From the NCBI RefSeq assembly GCF_000691525.1, contig NZ_JMDW01000008.1, positions 1-64,000 on the forward strand: DNA of 64,000 nt, written 5' to 3'. The position numbers and the translations under genes are program-made. Under the pieces are notes generated by a model, which saw nothing but the letters and a program-made list of their open reading frames with translations, was not told the origin of the DNA and did no database searches. This stretch comes from Mycolicibacterium neoaurum ATCC 25795 (GTDB taxonomy: Bacteria; Actinomycetota; Actinomycetes; Mycobacteriales; Mycobacteriaceae). Positions 17,203 through 24,573 of this stretch are shown piece by piece (position 1 is the first letter of the stretch; every line of letters begins with the position of its first letter).

Positions 17203-17696
17203 CCGACCCCATGGCCGCCGTGCGTCAACGCCTGGACCTACTGGAGGCCCGTGAAGACATCCGTCGTCTCAAACACCGCTACGCCTACATCTGCGATACC
17301 GGTTACGACGGTGAGGCCTTCGCCAATCTGTTCACACCAGAGGGTATTTGGGAATCGAACACGTTTGGTCTCGTCCGCGGACACCGGGAGATCCGCGATT
17401 TCATCAACAGGATCGGTGATACCGAATACTCCTGGGCAATCCACTATATGACCTGCCTGGAGGTCGATCTCGACGAGAGTGCGACCGTCGCTACGGGAAC
17501 CTGGCAGCTGCTTCAACTGTGTACGCGGATCTCCTCACTCGAGCCCGAACCGGTGCTCGCGACAGCGATCTACCACGACGACCTCGTCAAAACCGACGAC
17601 GGATGGCGATTCCGAAAGGTGTCGGCCACCTTCCAACACGTGACCGACATGCGGAGCGGCTGGGGGCCAAACCTGCTTCCCGGGCTGGTGAAGTGA
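17199..17696 (+). CDS. NTF2/SnoaL-like protein (second of two in the operon)
   Basis: A 165-residue SnoaL_4/BaiE-like protein. The N-terminal helix EDIRRLKHRYAYICDTGYDG, strand LFTPEGIWES, GHREIRDFI and the core IHYMTCLEVDL are arranged as in the paralogue at 12980-13531, with the shared CD(S/T)GY and AxH motifs. Start ATG 17199 overlaps the permease stop. The protein lies between the importer and the amidase, so it probably catalyses a dehydration, isomerisation or ring-opening step after uptake, or a binding role; the sequence does not say which. Confidence 0.78.
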   Translation: MTDPMAAVRQRLDLLEAREDIRRLKHRYAYICDTGYDGEAFANLFTPEGIWESNTFGLVRGHREIRDFINRIGDTEYSWAIHYMTCLEVDLDESATVATGTWQLLQLCTRISSLEPEPVLATAIYHDDLVKTDDGWRFRKVSATFQHVTDMRSGWGPNLLPGLVK

Positions 17697-19159
17697 GACC
17701 CTCGGTTATGGCCGACGAGCACTTGGAGTTGACGACGTTCGCGGATGCCATCGCATCCATGCTGGATTCCCTGGCCGACGTCGCGCCGCTTCCGTCCGCG
17801 GCCACGACGCACCGAAAGGATCTCGGTCCTGCGCGTCATCACGAAGATCCCTGTAATGCGTTGGTGCGCCGAACGCACGTGGTCGGGACGGCTCCAGGGC
17901 CATTGAGCGATATGCGCGTGAGCGTGAAGGACTCCATCGCGATGGCGGGCATACCGTTGACCTGTGGCTCAGCGGTATTGCGGGATTTCACGCCTACCGG
18001 CGATGCAACAGTCGTACGCAGATTGCTCGACGGGGGCGCGACAATCACCGCCGTCACCAACATGGACGACCTTGCCTTCGCAGGCTCAGGCGACACCAGC
18101 GTCTACGGTCCGACCCTCAACCCCCACGACCGGTCATTGTTGGCAGGCGGTTCCTCGGGAGGGGCCGCCGCCAGTCTGCTCTACGAGGACGATGATCTGG
18201 CCGTAGGTACGGATCAAGGAGGATCCGTCAGGGTCCCCGCCTCCTGGTGCGGAACTCTCGGGTTCAAACCGACACACGGCCTGATCCCGTACACGGGTGT
18301 CGCTCCGATGGAGCCGACATTGGACCACGTCGGGCTGTTGTCCCGGTCGGTCGAGCCCTTGACCCGGGCGCTGACAGTCGTAGCGGGACCCGACGGACAG
18401 GACCTGCGCCAGCATCGGTGTCCCCGCTCAGTGCCGTCGGCGCTGACCGACCGTTCATCTGTCGACCTCGGCAACACCCGGCTACGGATCGTCACCGTGA
18501 CCCGCAACGCGGCAGATGCGCCCGTCCGCGCTGCCTTCGATGACGTCGTCGAGCGGCTGCGCTCCGCGGGAGCCAAAATCGGGACAACCGAACTCGATCC
18601 GGCAGAACTCGGTCCGGTGGGCACCGGGCTCTTTGTCGAAGGTATGCGGCACACCATCGAGGGCGTCCACCCGGCTTACGGGGGATCCGAATACCAGTGG
18701 GTCGAGTACACCGAGGCCCTGCGCAAGGGCATCCGCGATCGTCACGATGAGCTGAGCCCCCAGATCAAGGCGACGCTGTTGGCAGCCGGGACCTTGCAAG
18801 GTTCCAGTCCGAACCGTGCCTACAGTCGCGCGGTGATGGCGGCTGAGCGTCTGCGGACGAGCTATCGCGCCGCACTCGAGGAGGCCGATTTCCTGATCGA
18901 GCCCACGGTGCCCTCGCTGCCGGTGGCAGTTTCGGGCGGACCGACTTCAGTGGCAGGCCTGGCAGACCGAGCGTGGGCACCGCTGGCGAACACCGTTGGC
19001 GCCAACATCGCCGGACTACCGTCCATCTCCTTGCCGCTGGGAACGAGTCACGGTCTTCCCGTCGGAATCATGGTCACAGGTAAGCCGTGGCACGACTGGG
19101 CCCTGCTTGAGTTTGCCGCGTCCTGTGAGCAACAGCTCGGTTGGGTGAAGCCTGCGTGA
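17693..19159 (+). CDS. Amidase signature family hydrolase
   Basis: This 488-residue amidase carries the Ser-cisSer-Lys triad: Lys in VSVKDSIAM, cis-Ser in LLAGGSSGGAAAS and nucleophile Ser in TDQGGSVRVPAS, followed by the conserved GTLGFKPTHG. These enzymes hydrolyse amides to acid plus ammonia or amine. GTG 17693 forms a GTGA overlap with the upstream stop, in line with the coupling used throughout the operon; ATG 17708 is an alternative. It closes the plus-strand operon and ends 18 bp before a convergent gene. With the M20 peptidase of the divergent operon, it is the main hint that the pathway substrate contains an amide bond. Confidence 0.9.
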   Translation: MRPSVMADEHLELTTFADAIASMLDSLADVAPLPSAATTHRKDLGPARHHEDPCNALVRRTHVVGTAPGPLSDMRVSVKDSIAMAGIPLTCGSAVLRDFTPTGDATVVRRLLDGGATITAVTNMDDLAFAGSGDTSVYGPTLNPHDRSLLAGGSSGGAAASLLYEDDDLAVGTDQGGSVRVPASWCGTLGFKPTHGLIPYTGVAPMEPTLDHVGLLSRSVEPLTRALTVVAGPDGQDLRQHRCPRSVPSALTDRSSVDLGNTRLRIVTVTRNAADAPVRAAFDDVVERLRSAGAKIGTTELDPAELGPVGTGLFVEGMRHTIEGVHPAYGGSEYQWVEYTEALRKGIRDRHDELSPQIKATLLAAGTLQGSSPNRAYSRAVMAAERLRTSYRAALEEADFLIEPTVPSLPVAVSGGPTSVAGLADRAWAPLANTVGANIAGLPSISLPLGTSHGLPVGIMVTGKPWHDWALLEFAASCEQQLGWVKPA

Positions 19160-19177
19160 CACGGAACCGGCGCGGTG

Positions 19178-19792
19178 TCAGACCGCCGCGACGTCCGGCG
19201 TCAGCAGAAACAGCCCGGCGACCGTCTGGTCGTCGCGGAAGGTGATGCGCGCAATGTAATCACCGGCTTCGAACTGGAGAGGCGTGTTCGTCGTGGTGAA
19301 GTCGCCGGCGCGCATCATGTCGACATCGCCGTGGCCCTCGTAGGCCCCGGCCAACCCGACGATGTGCACCCATGCTTCGGCGAGCCCGGCGTCGGTGAGC
19401 CGATCGCGCATGGTCTCGTCGAAGCGTGCGCTGACATCGGCCCACCGGGCGTTCGCGAGATCATCGATGATGGCCAGTGCCAGCTCCGCGGCCTGTGGAA
19501 GTGGCGTCGTGGTCATGGCTTCTCCTGTGCGCGGATCGATCGGCTTACCGAACCGCTGGAACGCGGCCTGACGGGTGATACCGAGTACTTCGCCGATCTG
19601 CTGCCAGGTGTGGCCGGCCGCGCGCGCCTGATGCACGGCAGCAGCCAGCAGGCTCTCGGCGTCCTCCTTGACCTCGCGCGCGACACTTACCGTCGCGAGT
19701 GGGTCTTGGTCGGCGCTGAGAATCGGCGCAGCGACCAGTTGGCCGAGTCTGCTGTGCAGTACTTGGGCGGCGGCGAACGGCGAATCCGACAT
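19178..19792 (-). CDS. HTH-containing protein with NTF2-like C-terminal (DUF3887-type) domain
   Basis: A 204-residue two-domain protein. Residues 40-85 hold a helix-turn-helix ([21 protein letters not shown]). Residues 95-204 look like the DUF3887/NTF2-type module often found beside such HTHs in mycobacteria ([16 protein letters not shown] helix, [26 protein letters not shown]). ATG 19792 is chosen because a TTGACA/TACTCA promoter places the transcription start at or near this ATG; the frame extends 10 codons further but would run through the operator. It is probably a ligand-responsive autoregulator, downstream of the ferredoxin and P450 genes. No effector is evident. Confidence 0.75.
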   Translation of the reverse strand: MSDSPFAAAQVLHSRLGQLVAAPILSADQDPLATVSVAREVKEDAESLLAAAVHQARAAGHTWQQIGEVLGITRQAAFQRFGKPIDPRTGEAMTTTPLPQAAELALAIIDDLANARWADVSARFDETMRDRLTDAGLAEAWVHIVGLAGAYEGHGDVDMMRAGDFTTTNTPLQFEAGDYIARITFRDDQTVAGLFLLTPDVAAV

Positions 19793-19829
19793 GTTGTCAA
19801 TGAGTAATTGACAAATGCCCACCTGTCAA
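19793..19829 (-). promoter_or_regulatory. Leaderless promoter of the HTH gene
   Basis: On the minus strand TTGACA (19829-19824) and TACTCA (19806-19801) are separated by exactly 17 bp, and eight bases follow before ATG 19792. This geometry predicts a transcript starting at or next to the A of the start codon. Mycobacteria use leaderless mRNAs frequently. Confidence 0.5.
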
Positions 19830-19842
19830 GAAAATCTTGACG
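19794..19842. promoter_or_regulatory. Two tandem operators, TGTCAA-N7-TTGAC(A/G)
   Basis: Site 1 is TGTCAA (19795-19800), seven bases, TTGACA (19808-19813); its symmetry extends one base on both the outer and inner side of each half. Site 2 is TGTCAA (19824-19829), seven bases, TTGACG (19837-19842). The centres are 29 bp apart. Site 1 covers the -10 and site 2 the -35 of the predicted leaderless promoter, a classic repressor arrangement. The HTH protein encoded immediately downstream is the likely binder. Confidence 0.6.
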
Positions 19843-19844
19843 CT

Positions 19845-20045
19845 CTACTCGACCACCGTGATCGCGCCCGCCGGGCACAACTGCGCGGCACGACGGGCGC
19901 GCGTTTCCTCGTCGGCGGGAACATCGGCGGCGAGCACCACGACGATGCCGTCGTCGTCCTGATCGAACAGGGCATCGGCGGTCATCACGCAATTGCCGGC
20001 CCCTATGCAGCACTCCCGGTCAGCTTCGATACGCATCGTTGTCAC
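19845..20045 (-). CDS. [3Fe-4S]-type ferredoxin
   Basis: A 66-residue ferredoxin with the CxxAxxC motif (C-IGAGN-C) and a distal CP pair (LCPAGAI), the pattern of actinobacterial 3Fe-4S ferredoxins that feed cytochromes P450. The position that is usually His or Gly in the first motif is Ala. GTG 20045 overlaps the P450 stop as GTGA; ATG 20036 is an alternative start that still contains all ligands. It should donate electrons to the adjacent P450; no reductase gene is nearby. Confidence 0.88.
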   Translation of the reverse strand: MTTMRIEADRECCIGAGNCVMTADALFDQDDDGIVVVLAADVPADEETRARRAAQLCPAGAITVVE

Positions 20046-21247
20046 CACCGCACCGATAGCGACCGCAGGCCGTAGATGAAGTGGAACGACCGGTAGTCGA
20101 TATCGTCGGCAGACTCGGCCACGGCCAGCCCGGGGAAGCGGCGGAACAGCGCGGGGAAGGCGATGCGCATCTCCATCCGCGCCAGCGGGGCGCCCAGGCA
20201 GTGGTGGATCCCGTGTCCGAAGGCCAGATGCCCCGCGGCGCCGCGACGGATATCCATATCGTCGGGGGAATCGACGAAGGCGGGATCACGATTGCCGGCG
20301 GGCAGCGAGGCGAACACCAGCATGCCCGCCGGTATCGTCACCCCCGCGACCTCCACCTCGGCGGTGGTGAACCGCGGAATCGCATGGTGTACCACCGAAA
20401 GCCAGCGCAGCAACTCTTCGATCGCCGGGCCGATCGCATCCGGGTCGTCACGCATTATGGCCAACTGCTCCGGCGCGCGCAGCAGCGCCAATGTGCCCAA
20501 GCCCAACATGTTCGACGTCGTCTCGTGCCCGGCCAGCAGCAAAAGCCCTGCGATGCCCACCAATTCGTCGTCGGTGAGTTCCGCGCCGTGCTCGCGGATC
20601 AGCATCCCGAGGATGTCCTCACCCGGCGTGCGACGCGCCCGGCTCACCAGGCTGTGCATGTACTCGCGGCTTTGGCGCTGCAGTTCCATCCGCTCGGCTA
20701 TCGGCAACGCCAGGTCGAGCTGACGCGCCGAGCGTTGCTCGAAGTCGGGCCGGTCCTCGACGGGGACACCGAGTAGCTCGCAGATCACCAAAGACGGTAC
20801 CGGCAAGGCGAATTGGGATATCAGATCGGCGGGAGGGCCGGCGGCCGCCATCGCGTCGAGGCGATCGTCGACGATTTCGGCGATCCTGGGCTCTAGCCGT
20901 TTCATCCGCCGGATGGTGAACTCCGGGGTAAGCATCCGGCGCAACCGCTGATGCTCGGGCGGATCGAGCCCGAGCAGATTCCCGGCGCGGGCGCGGGCCA
21001 GCTCCTCGTCGGACATCGGCGGCGCGCCGGGAAGGGCGAACCCCGGCGGGCGGGAATTGGAGAAATGCTCGTGATCGGCGAGCACCGCCTTGACGTCCTC
21101 GTAGCGGGTGACCAGATAGACCGGATTACCCAACGCGCTGACCACCGACTGGACGCCGGCACCGTCGCGGATCTCGCCGAGTTCGGGGACCGGATCGAAA
21201 CCGTTGCGCCGCATGTGGACCGGTGGCAGCATTTGGCTGGCTGTCAT
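20042..21247 (-). CDS. Cytochrome P450
   Basis: A 401-residue soluble bacterial P450. It has the heme-cysteine motif FGHGIHHCLGAPLARME near residue 350, the oxygen-binding I-helix AGHETTSN near residue 240, and an ExxR-type K-helix segment EELLRWLSVVHHAIPR. The N-terminus has no membrane anchor. Start ATG 21247 (MTASQML) is preferred to the GTG two codons upstream. It sits between an alpha/beta hydrolase and a ferredoxin in one operon. The substrate is unknown; CYP subfamily assignment would need alignment. Confidence 0.92.
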   Translation of the reverse strand: MTASQMLPPVHMRRNGFDPVPELGEIRDGAGVQSVVSALGNPVYLVTRYEDVKAVLADHEHFSNSRPPGFALPGAPPMSDEELARARAGNLLGLDPPEHQRLRRMLTPEFTIRRMKRLEPRIAEIVDDRLDAMAAAGPPADLISQFALPVPSLVICELLGVPVEDRPDFEQRSARQLDLALPIAERMELQRQSREYMHSLVSRARRTPGEDILGMLIREHGAELTDDELVGIAGLLLLAGHETTSNMLGLGTLALLRAPEQLAIMRDDPDAIGPAIEELLRWLSVVHHAIPRFTTAEVEVAGVTIPAGMLVFASLPAGNRDPAFVDSPDDMDIRRGAAGHLAFGHGIHHCLGAPLARMEMRIAFPALFRRFPGLAVAESADDIDYRSFHFIYGLRSLSVRW

Positions 21248-21256
21248 GTCCACACG

Positions 21257-22063
21257 CTACGCGCCGAGCACAAAATCCGAGATCAGGGCGTTGACGAGCG
21301 TCGGATTCTCCAATGCGGCCAGATGGGCGACCCCGTCGAGGACCACGCCCGACGCCCCGGGGATCGCCGCGGCCATCGCGAGCGTCTCGGCCACCGGGAA
21401 CGTCGCATCCTCCGCCCCGGCGACCACCAGCACCGGTGTGCGCACGCGACCCAGCACCTCCCGTTGGTCCGGACGGTCCGGCACCACGCTGGTGACCGCC
21501 CACGAACAAGATTCGACGTCCACCGACCGGACCGCCGCGCGCACATACCCGGCCACCTCGGGACGCTCCCGCATGGTCGTCGGACCGAGAAAGGCCTTGA
21601 GTACCTCACGGGTCAAGGGTCCGCGGATGCCGCCGAGCGCTCTGGCCACCCGCAACAACGCGCCGTACTCAAGGCGCTGCCGCCATCCGGCGGCCGAGGC
21701 GGTGCAGTTCATCAATACCGAGAACCCGGCCCGCTCGGGGTGTAACGCGGCGAACGTGCCGCCGATCATGCCTCCCCACGAGTTCCCCACGAAATGTCCC
21801 TGGTTGGCGCCCAGCGCGTCCAACACATCCACCACACACTGTGCGCAGTCCTCGAAAGTGAACGGTGCGGAGAGCTTTTCGCTCGCACCGTGACCCGGCG
21901 GGTCGACCAGCACGACCTTGAGGTGATCGCGGAACGCCGCTGCCTGCGCCGACCACATATCACCGGTCATCAACAGGCTCGGCCAGAACACCATTGCGTC
22001 GCCGGCCCCGTCCACCTGGATCCGCAGCCGCCCCAACCGCGTCGCGACGGTTCGTGACTCCAC
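21257..22063 (-). CDS. Alpha/beta-hydrolase-fold protein
   Basis: A 268-residue alpha/beta hydrolase. The nucleophile elbow is GNSWGG (Ser near 93), the acid is in GAEDAT, and the His is in GVAHLAALENP. The oxyanion region reads FWPSLLMTG rather than HG, so the usual HGxP motif is altered. The PPGHGAS segment is normal. It resembles 3-oxoadipate-enol-lactonase-like and other esterases. Start is GTG 22063. It is 10 bp after the MMPL gene and 9 bp before the P450, suggesting a shared transcript. Confidence 0.87.
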   Translation of the reverse strand: MESRTVATRLGRLRIQVDGAGDAMVFWPSLLMTGDMWSAQAAAFRDHLKVVLVDPPGHGASEKLSAPFTFEDCAQCVVDVLDALGANQGHFVGNSWGGMIGGTFAALHPERAGFSVLMNCTASAAGWRQRLEYGALLRVARALGGIRGPLTREVLKAFLGPTTMRERPEVAGYVRAAVRSVDVESCSWAVTSVVPDRPDQREVLGRVRTPVLVVAGAEDATFPVAETLAMAAAIPGASGVVLDGVAHLAALENPTLVNALISDFVLGA

Positions 22064-22073
22064 GGATCACACG

Positions 22074-24050
22074 CTAGCGTTCCGGACGCAGCGCGGGCCA
22101 CCAGATGCGCGGACCGATCAGCGTGAACAGTGCCGGGATGATGACGGTGCGCACCACGAAGGTGTCCAGCACGATCCCCAACCCGACGATGATGCCGATC
22201 TGGGTGAGCACGATCAGCGGTAGGACGCCCAGCACACAGAACACCGCGGCCAGCACGATTCCTGCGCTGGTGATCACCGCACCCGTCGCCGACACGGCGC
22301 GGACGATGCCCTGTCGGTTGCCGTACTCAGGGGTCTCCTCCTTGGCGCGCGTCACCAGGAAGATCGTGTAGTCCACCCCGAGGGCGACCAGGAAGAGAAA
22401 CGCGAACAGCGGAGTTCCGTTGTCCAGCGCGGGGAAACCGAACAGGTGCACGCTCGCCCACCCGCCCAGGCCCAGTGCAGCCAGCGCGCTCAGCACGGTG
22501 ACCGACACCAGGATCAGCGGTGCCAGCAGTGAACGCAGCAGCACGAACAGCACCACCAGCACCACCGCGAGGATCGCGGGGATCACCACCATGCGGTCGT
22601 GGCGGGCCGCGGCGGCCGCGTCCCTGGCCTTGGCATCGGAACCGCCGACGAGGGCGTCCGGACTGACCGCGTGCACCGAACTGCGCAGGGCGTCAACGGT
22701 ATCGAAGGCGGCATCGGAGGCGGGCTCGGCTTGCAGTACCGCCGACCACTGGGTCAGCCCGGTGTCGGATTCGGCGGTCGGCCGAGCCGACACCACCCCG
22801 GGTGTCTGGCCGATTGCCTGGGTGACCGCGGCGGCATCCGAACTCGGGGCGATCACCAAGGTCGGGTCGGTCAGGCCACTCGGGAAGTGCTGCGACAGCG
22901 TCTCGAACCCCGCCACTGACTCGGCCTGGACGCGGAATTGTTCGGTCTGGGTCAACCCGACCGGAGTTCCGACCAGGCCCAAGCACAGCGCCGCCAGCGC
23001 TGCCAGCGCACCGCCGGAGACCCAACCGGGCCGCGCCGCGACCCAGGATGCGATCCGATGCCAGACCCCGTTGTCGGTGAGTGACTTGGCGCCCACCTGT
23101 GGGATGAACGGCCAGAACAGCTTTCGGCCGAACAGGCCGAGGAACGGCGGCAACACCAACAGGACGAAGACGGCGGCGACCACCAGGCCTGCAGCGGCTT
23201 GCACACCGAGACTGCGATTGCTCGGGGCGGTCGCGAAGGCTAGCGTCAGCAATGCCAACACGACCGTGGCATTGCTGGCCAGGATGGCCGGAGCCGCCGC
23301 CCGCACCGCGACTCGCAGTGCCTCGCGGTGATCCACGCGTGCGCCGAGTTCCTCGCGATAGCGCGAGATGAGTAGCAGCGCATAGTTCGTGCCGGCACCG
23401 AAGACGAGCACGCTGGTGATACCACCGGTGGAACCGTCCGGACTCAGGCCCAGGCCTGCGGCCACCGCGGTCCCGACCACCGAGCCGACCCGATCGGCGA
23501 AGGCGATCACCAGCAGCGGCACCAGCCACAGGATGGGGGAGCGGTAGGTGACGATCAGCAGCACGGCCACCACTGCGGCCGTCACCGCGAGCAGGGTGAA
23601 GTTTGCTCCGGCAAAGGAATTCGCGATATCGGCGCCGAAGGCGGGCCCGCCGGTCACCTCGGCCTGCAGGCCGTCGGGCAGGCGTTGCGCCGTCGAGGTC
23701 CGCAGCTCCTGCACGGCATCGTCGAGGGCGAACCCGGAGAGGTCGGCGGGAAGCGGGGCCACCGACAACGCCGCCTTGCCGTCCTTGGATACCTGTGCGC
23801 CCGGCCCGGCAGCGGCGATATCGGCCGCGCCCAGTGGTGCTCCGTCGGTCCGGCTGAACACGATGATCGCCGGGGCCTGATCGCCCCCGGGGAATTGGGC
23901 GCGCAGGGCATCTACGCGTGCCGATTCCGCGCCGGCCGGCACGGACACCGGGGATTGCGATGCGGAATCCCCGCCGCTCAGCAGTGCCATTCCAGCACCC
24001 GACGCCAGGATCACGAGCAGGGCCACAAGCCAGGAAAGTCGACCGGACAT
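22074..24050 (-). CDS. MMPL/RND-family transporter
   Basis: A 658-residue RND-type membrane protein with a short N-terminal helix (LVALLVILASGAGMALL), an extracytoplasmic loop to about residue 155, a helix cluster including the MMPL-typical FGAGTNYALLLISRYREEL, a second extracytoplasmic loop (370-470) and a matching second cluster with ALGVDYTIFLVTRAKEE. Such proteins export lipids or drugs by proton coupling; the paired Asp/Tyr motifs in the two helices are the proton path. Start ATG 24050. A MarR gene is transcribed divergently from 24109, which suggests MarR-controlled export of a toxic or hydrophobic compound. Confidence 0.9.
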   Translation of the reverse strand: MSGRLSWLVALLVILASGAGMALLSGGDSASQSPVSVPAGAESARVDALRAQFPGGDQAPAIIVFSRTDGAPLGAADIAAAGPGAQVSKDGKAALSVAPLPADLSGFALDDAVQELRTSTAQRLPDGLQAEVTGGPAFGADIANSFAGANFTLLAVTAAVVAVLLIVTYRSPILWLVPLLVIAFADRVGSVVGTAVAAGLGLSPDGSTGGITSVLVFGAGTNYALLLISRYREELGARVDHREALRVAVRAAAPAILASNATVVLALLTLAFATAPSNRSLGVQAAAGLVVAAVFVLLVLPPFLGLFGRKLFWPFIPQVGAKSLTDNGVWHRIASWVAARPGWVSGGALAALAALCLGLVGTPVGLTQTEQFRVQAESVAGFETLSQHFPSGLTDPTLVIAPSSDAAAVTQAIGQTPGVVSARPTAESDTGLTQWSAVLQAEPASDAAFDTVDALRSSVHAVSPDALVGGSDAKARDAAAAARHDRMVVIPAILAVVLVVLFVLLRSLLAPLILVSVTVLSALAALGLGGWASVHLFGFPALDNGTPLFAFLFLVALGVDYTIFLVTRAKEETPEYGNRQGIVRAVSATGAVITSAGIVLAAVFCVLGVLPLIVLTQIGIIVGLGIVLDTFVVRTVIIPALFTLIGPRIWWPALRPER

Positions 24051-24066
24051 GATTCCAAATATTTCA

Positions 24067-24084
24067 GATACTTAACTAATAATC
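24067..24084. promoter_or_regulatory. Imperfect 18-bp dyad between MMPL and MarR genes
   Basis: GATACTTAACTAATAATC matches its reverse complement at 12 of 18 positions in four triplets (GAT, TTA, TAA, ATC). It lies in the 58-bp intergenic space and is AT-rich against a GC-rich background, so it is a candidate MarR operator overlapping both promoters. Confidence 0.4.
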
Positions 24085-24108
24085 AACCCTGGCCGATATG
24101 ATCGACGG

Positions 24109-24573
24109 GTGACACGTGAGGACCTGGAGCGGCTGATCGCCGGCGACGTCCGTGCCTTGACCGCCGAGTCCGACCAGATCGGTCATGAGTTCGCGCGTCG
24201 GCATGACGTGAGCGCCAACGACTTCCGGGCGCTGCTGCATGTGATGGTCGCCGACGCGGCGGGGGAGCCGCTGACGGCCGGCGAGCTGAGCAAGCTGATC
24301 GGCACCTCCGCCGCCGCGGTCACCTATCTGGTGGAGCGGATGATCGCCTCGGGGCATCTGCGTCGGGAAACCCACCCGAAGGACCGGCGCAAGGTCATCC
24401 TGCGGTACGACGATCACGGGCTCGCCGTCGCGACAGACTTTTTCACCCCGCTGGCGAGAATCAACTCCGCTGCGCTGGCGGACCTGCCGGACAGCGATCT
24501 GGAGGCGGCGCACCGGGTGTTCACCGCGCTGGTCGGTGCCATGCACCGGTTCCGCACGGTCAACGACGGTTGA
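24109..24573 (+). CDS. MarR-family transcriptional regulator
   Basis: A 154-residue winged-helix regulator. Helices run from ADQIG-type N-terminus (DQIGHEFARRHDVSANDFRALLHVMVAD) to the recognition region LTAGELSKLIGTSAAAVTYLVERMI and the wing HPKDRRKVILRYDDHG. Start is GTG 24109. It is divergent from the MMPL exporter and likely represses it. Its 3' end overlaps the convergent antiporter gene by 14 bp (24560-24573). Confidence 0.92.
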   Translation: MTREDLERLIAGDVRALTAESDQIGHEFARRHDVSANDFRALLHVMVADAAGEPLTAGELSKLIGTSAAAVTYLVERMIASGHLRRETHPKDRRKVILRYDDHGLAVATDFFTPLARINSAALADLPDSDLEAAHRVFTALVGAMHRFRTVNDG

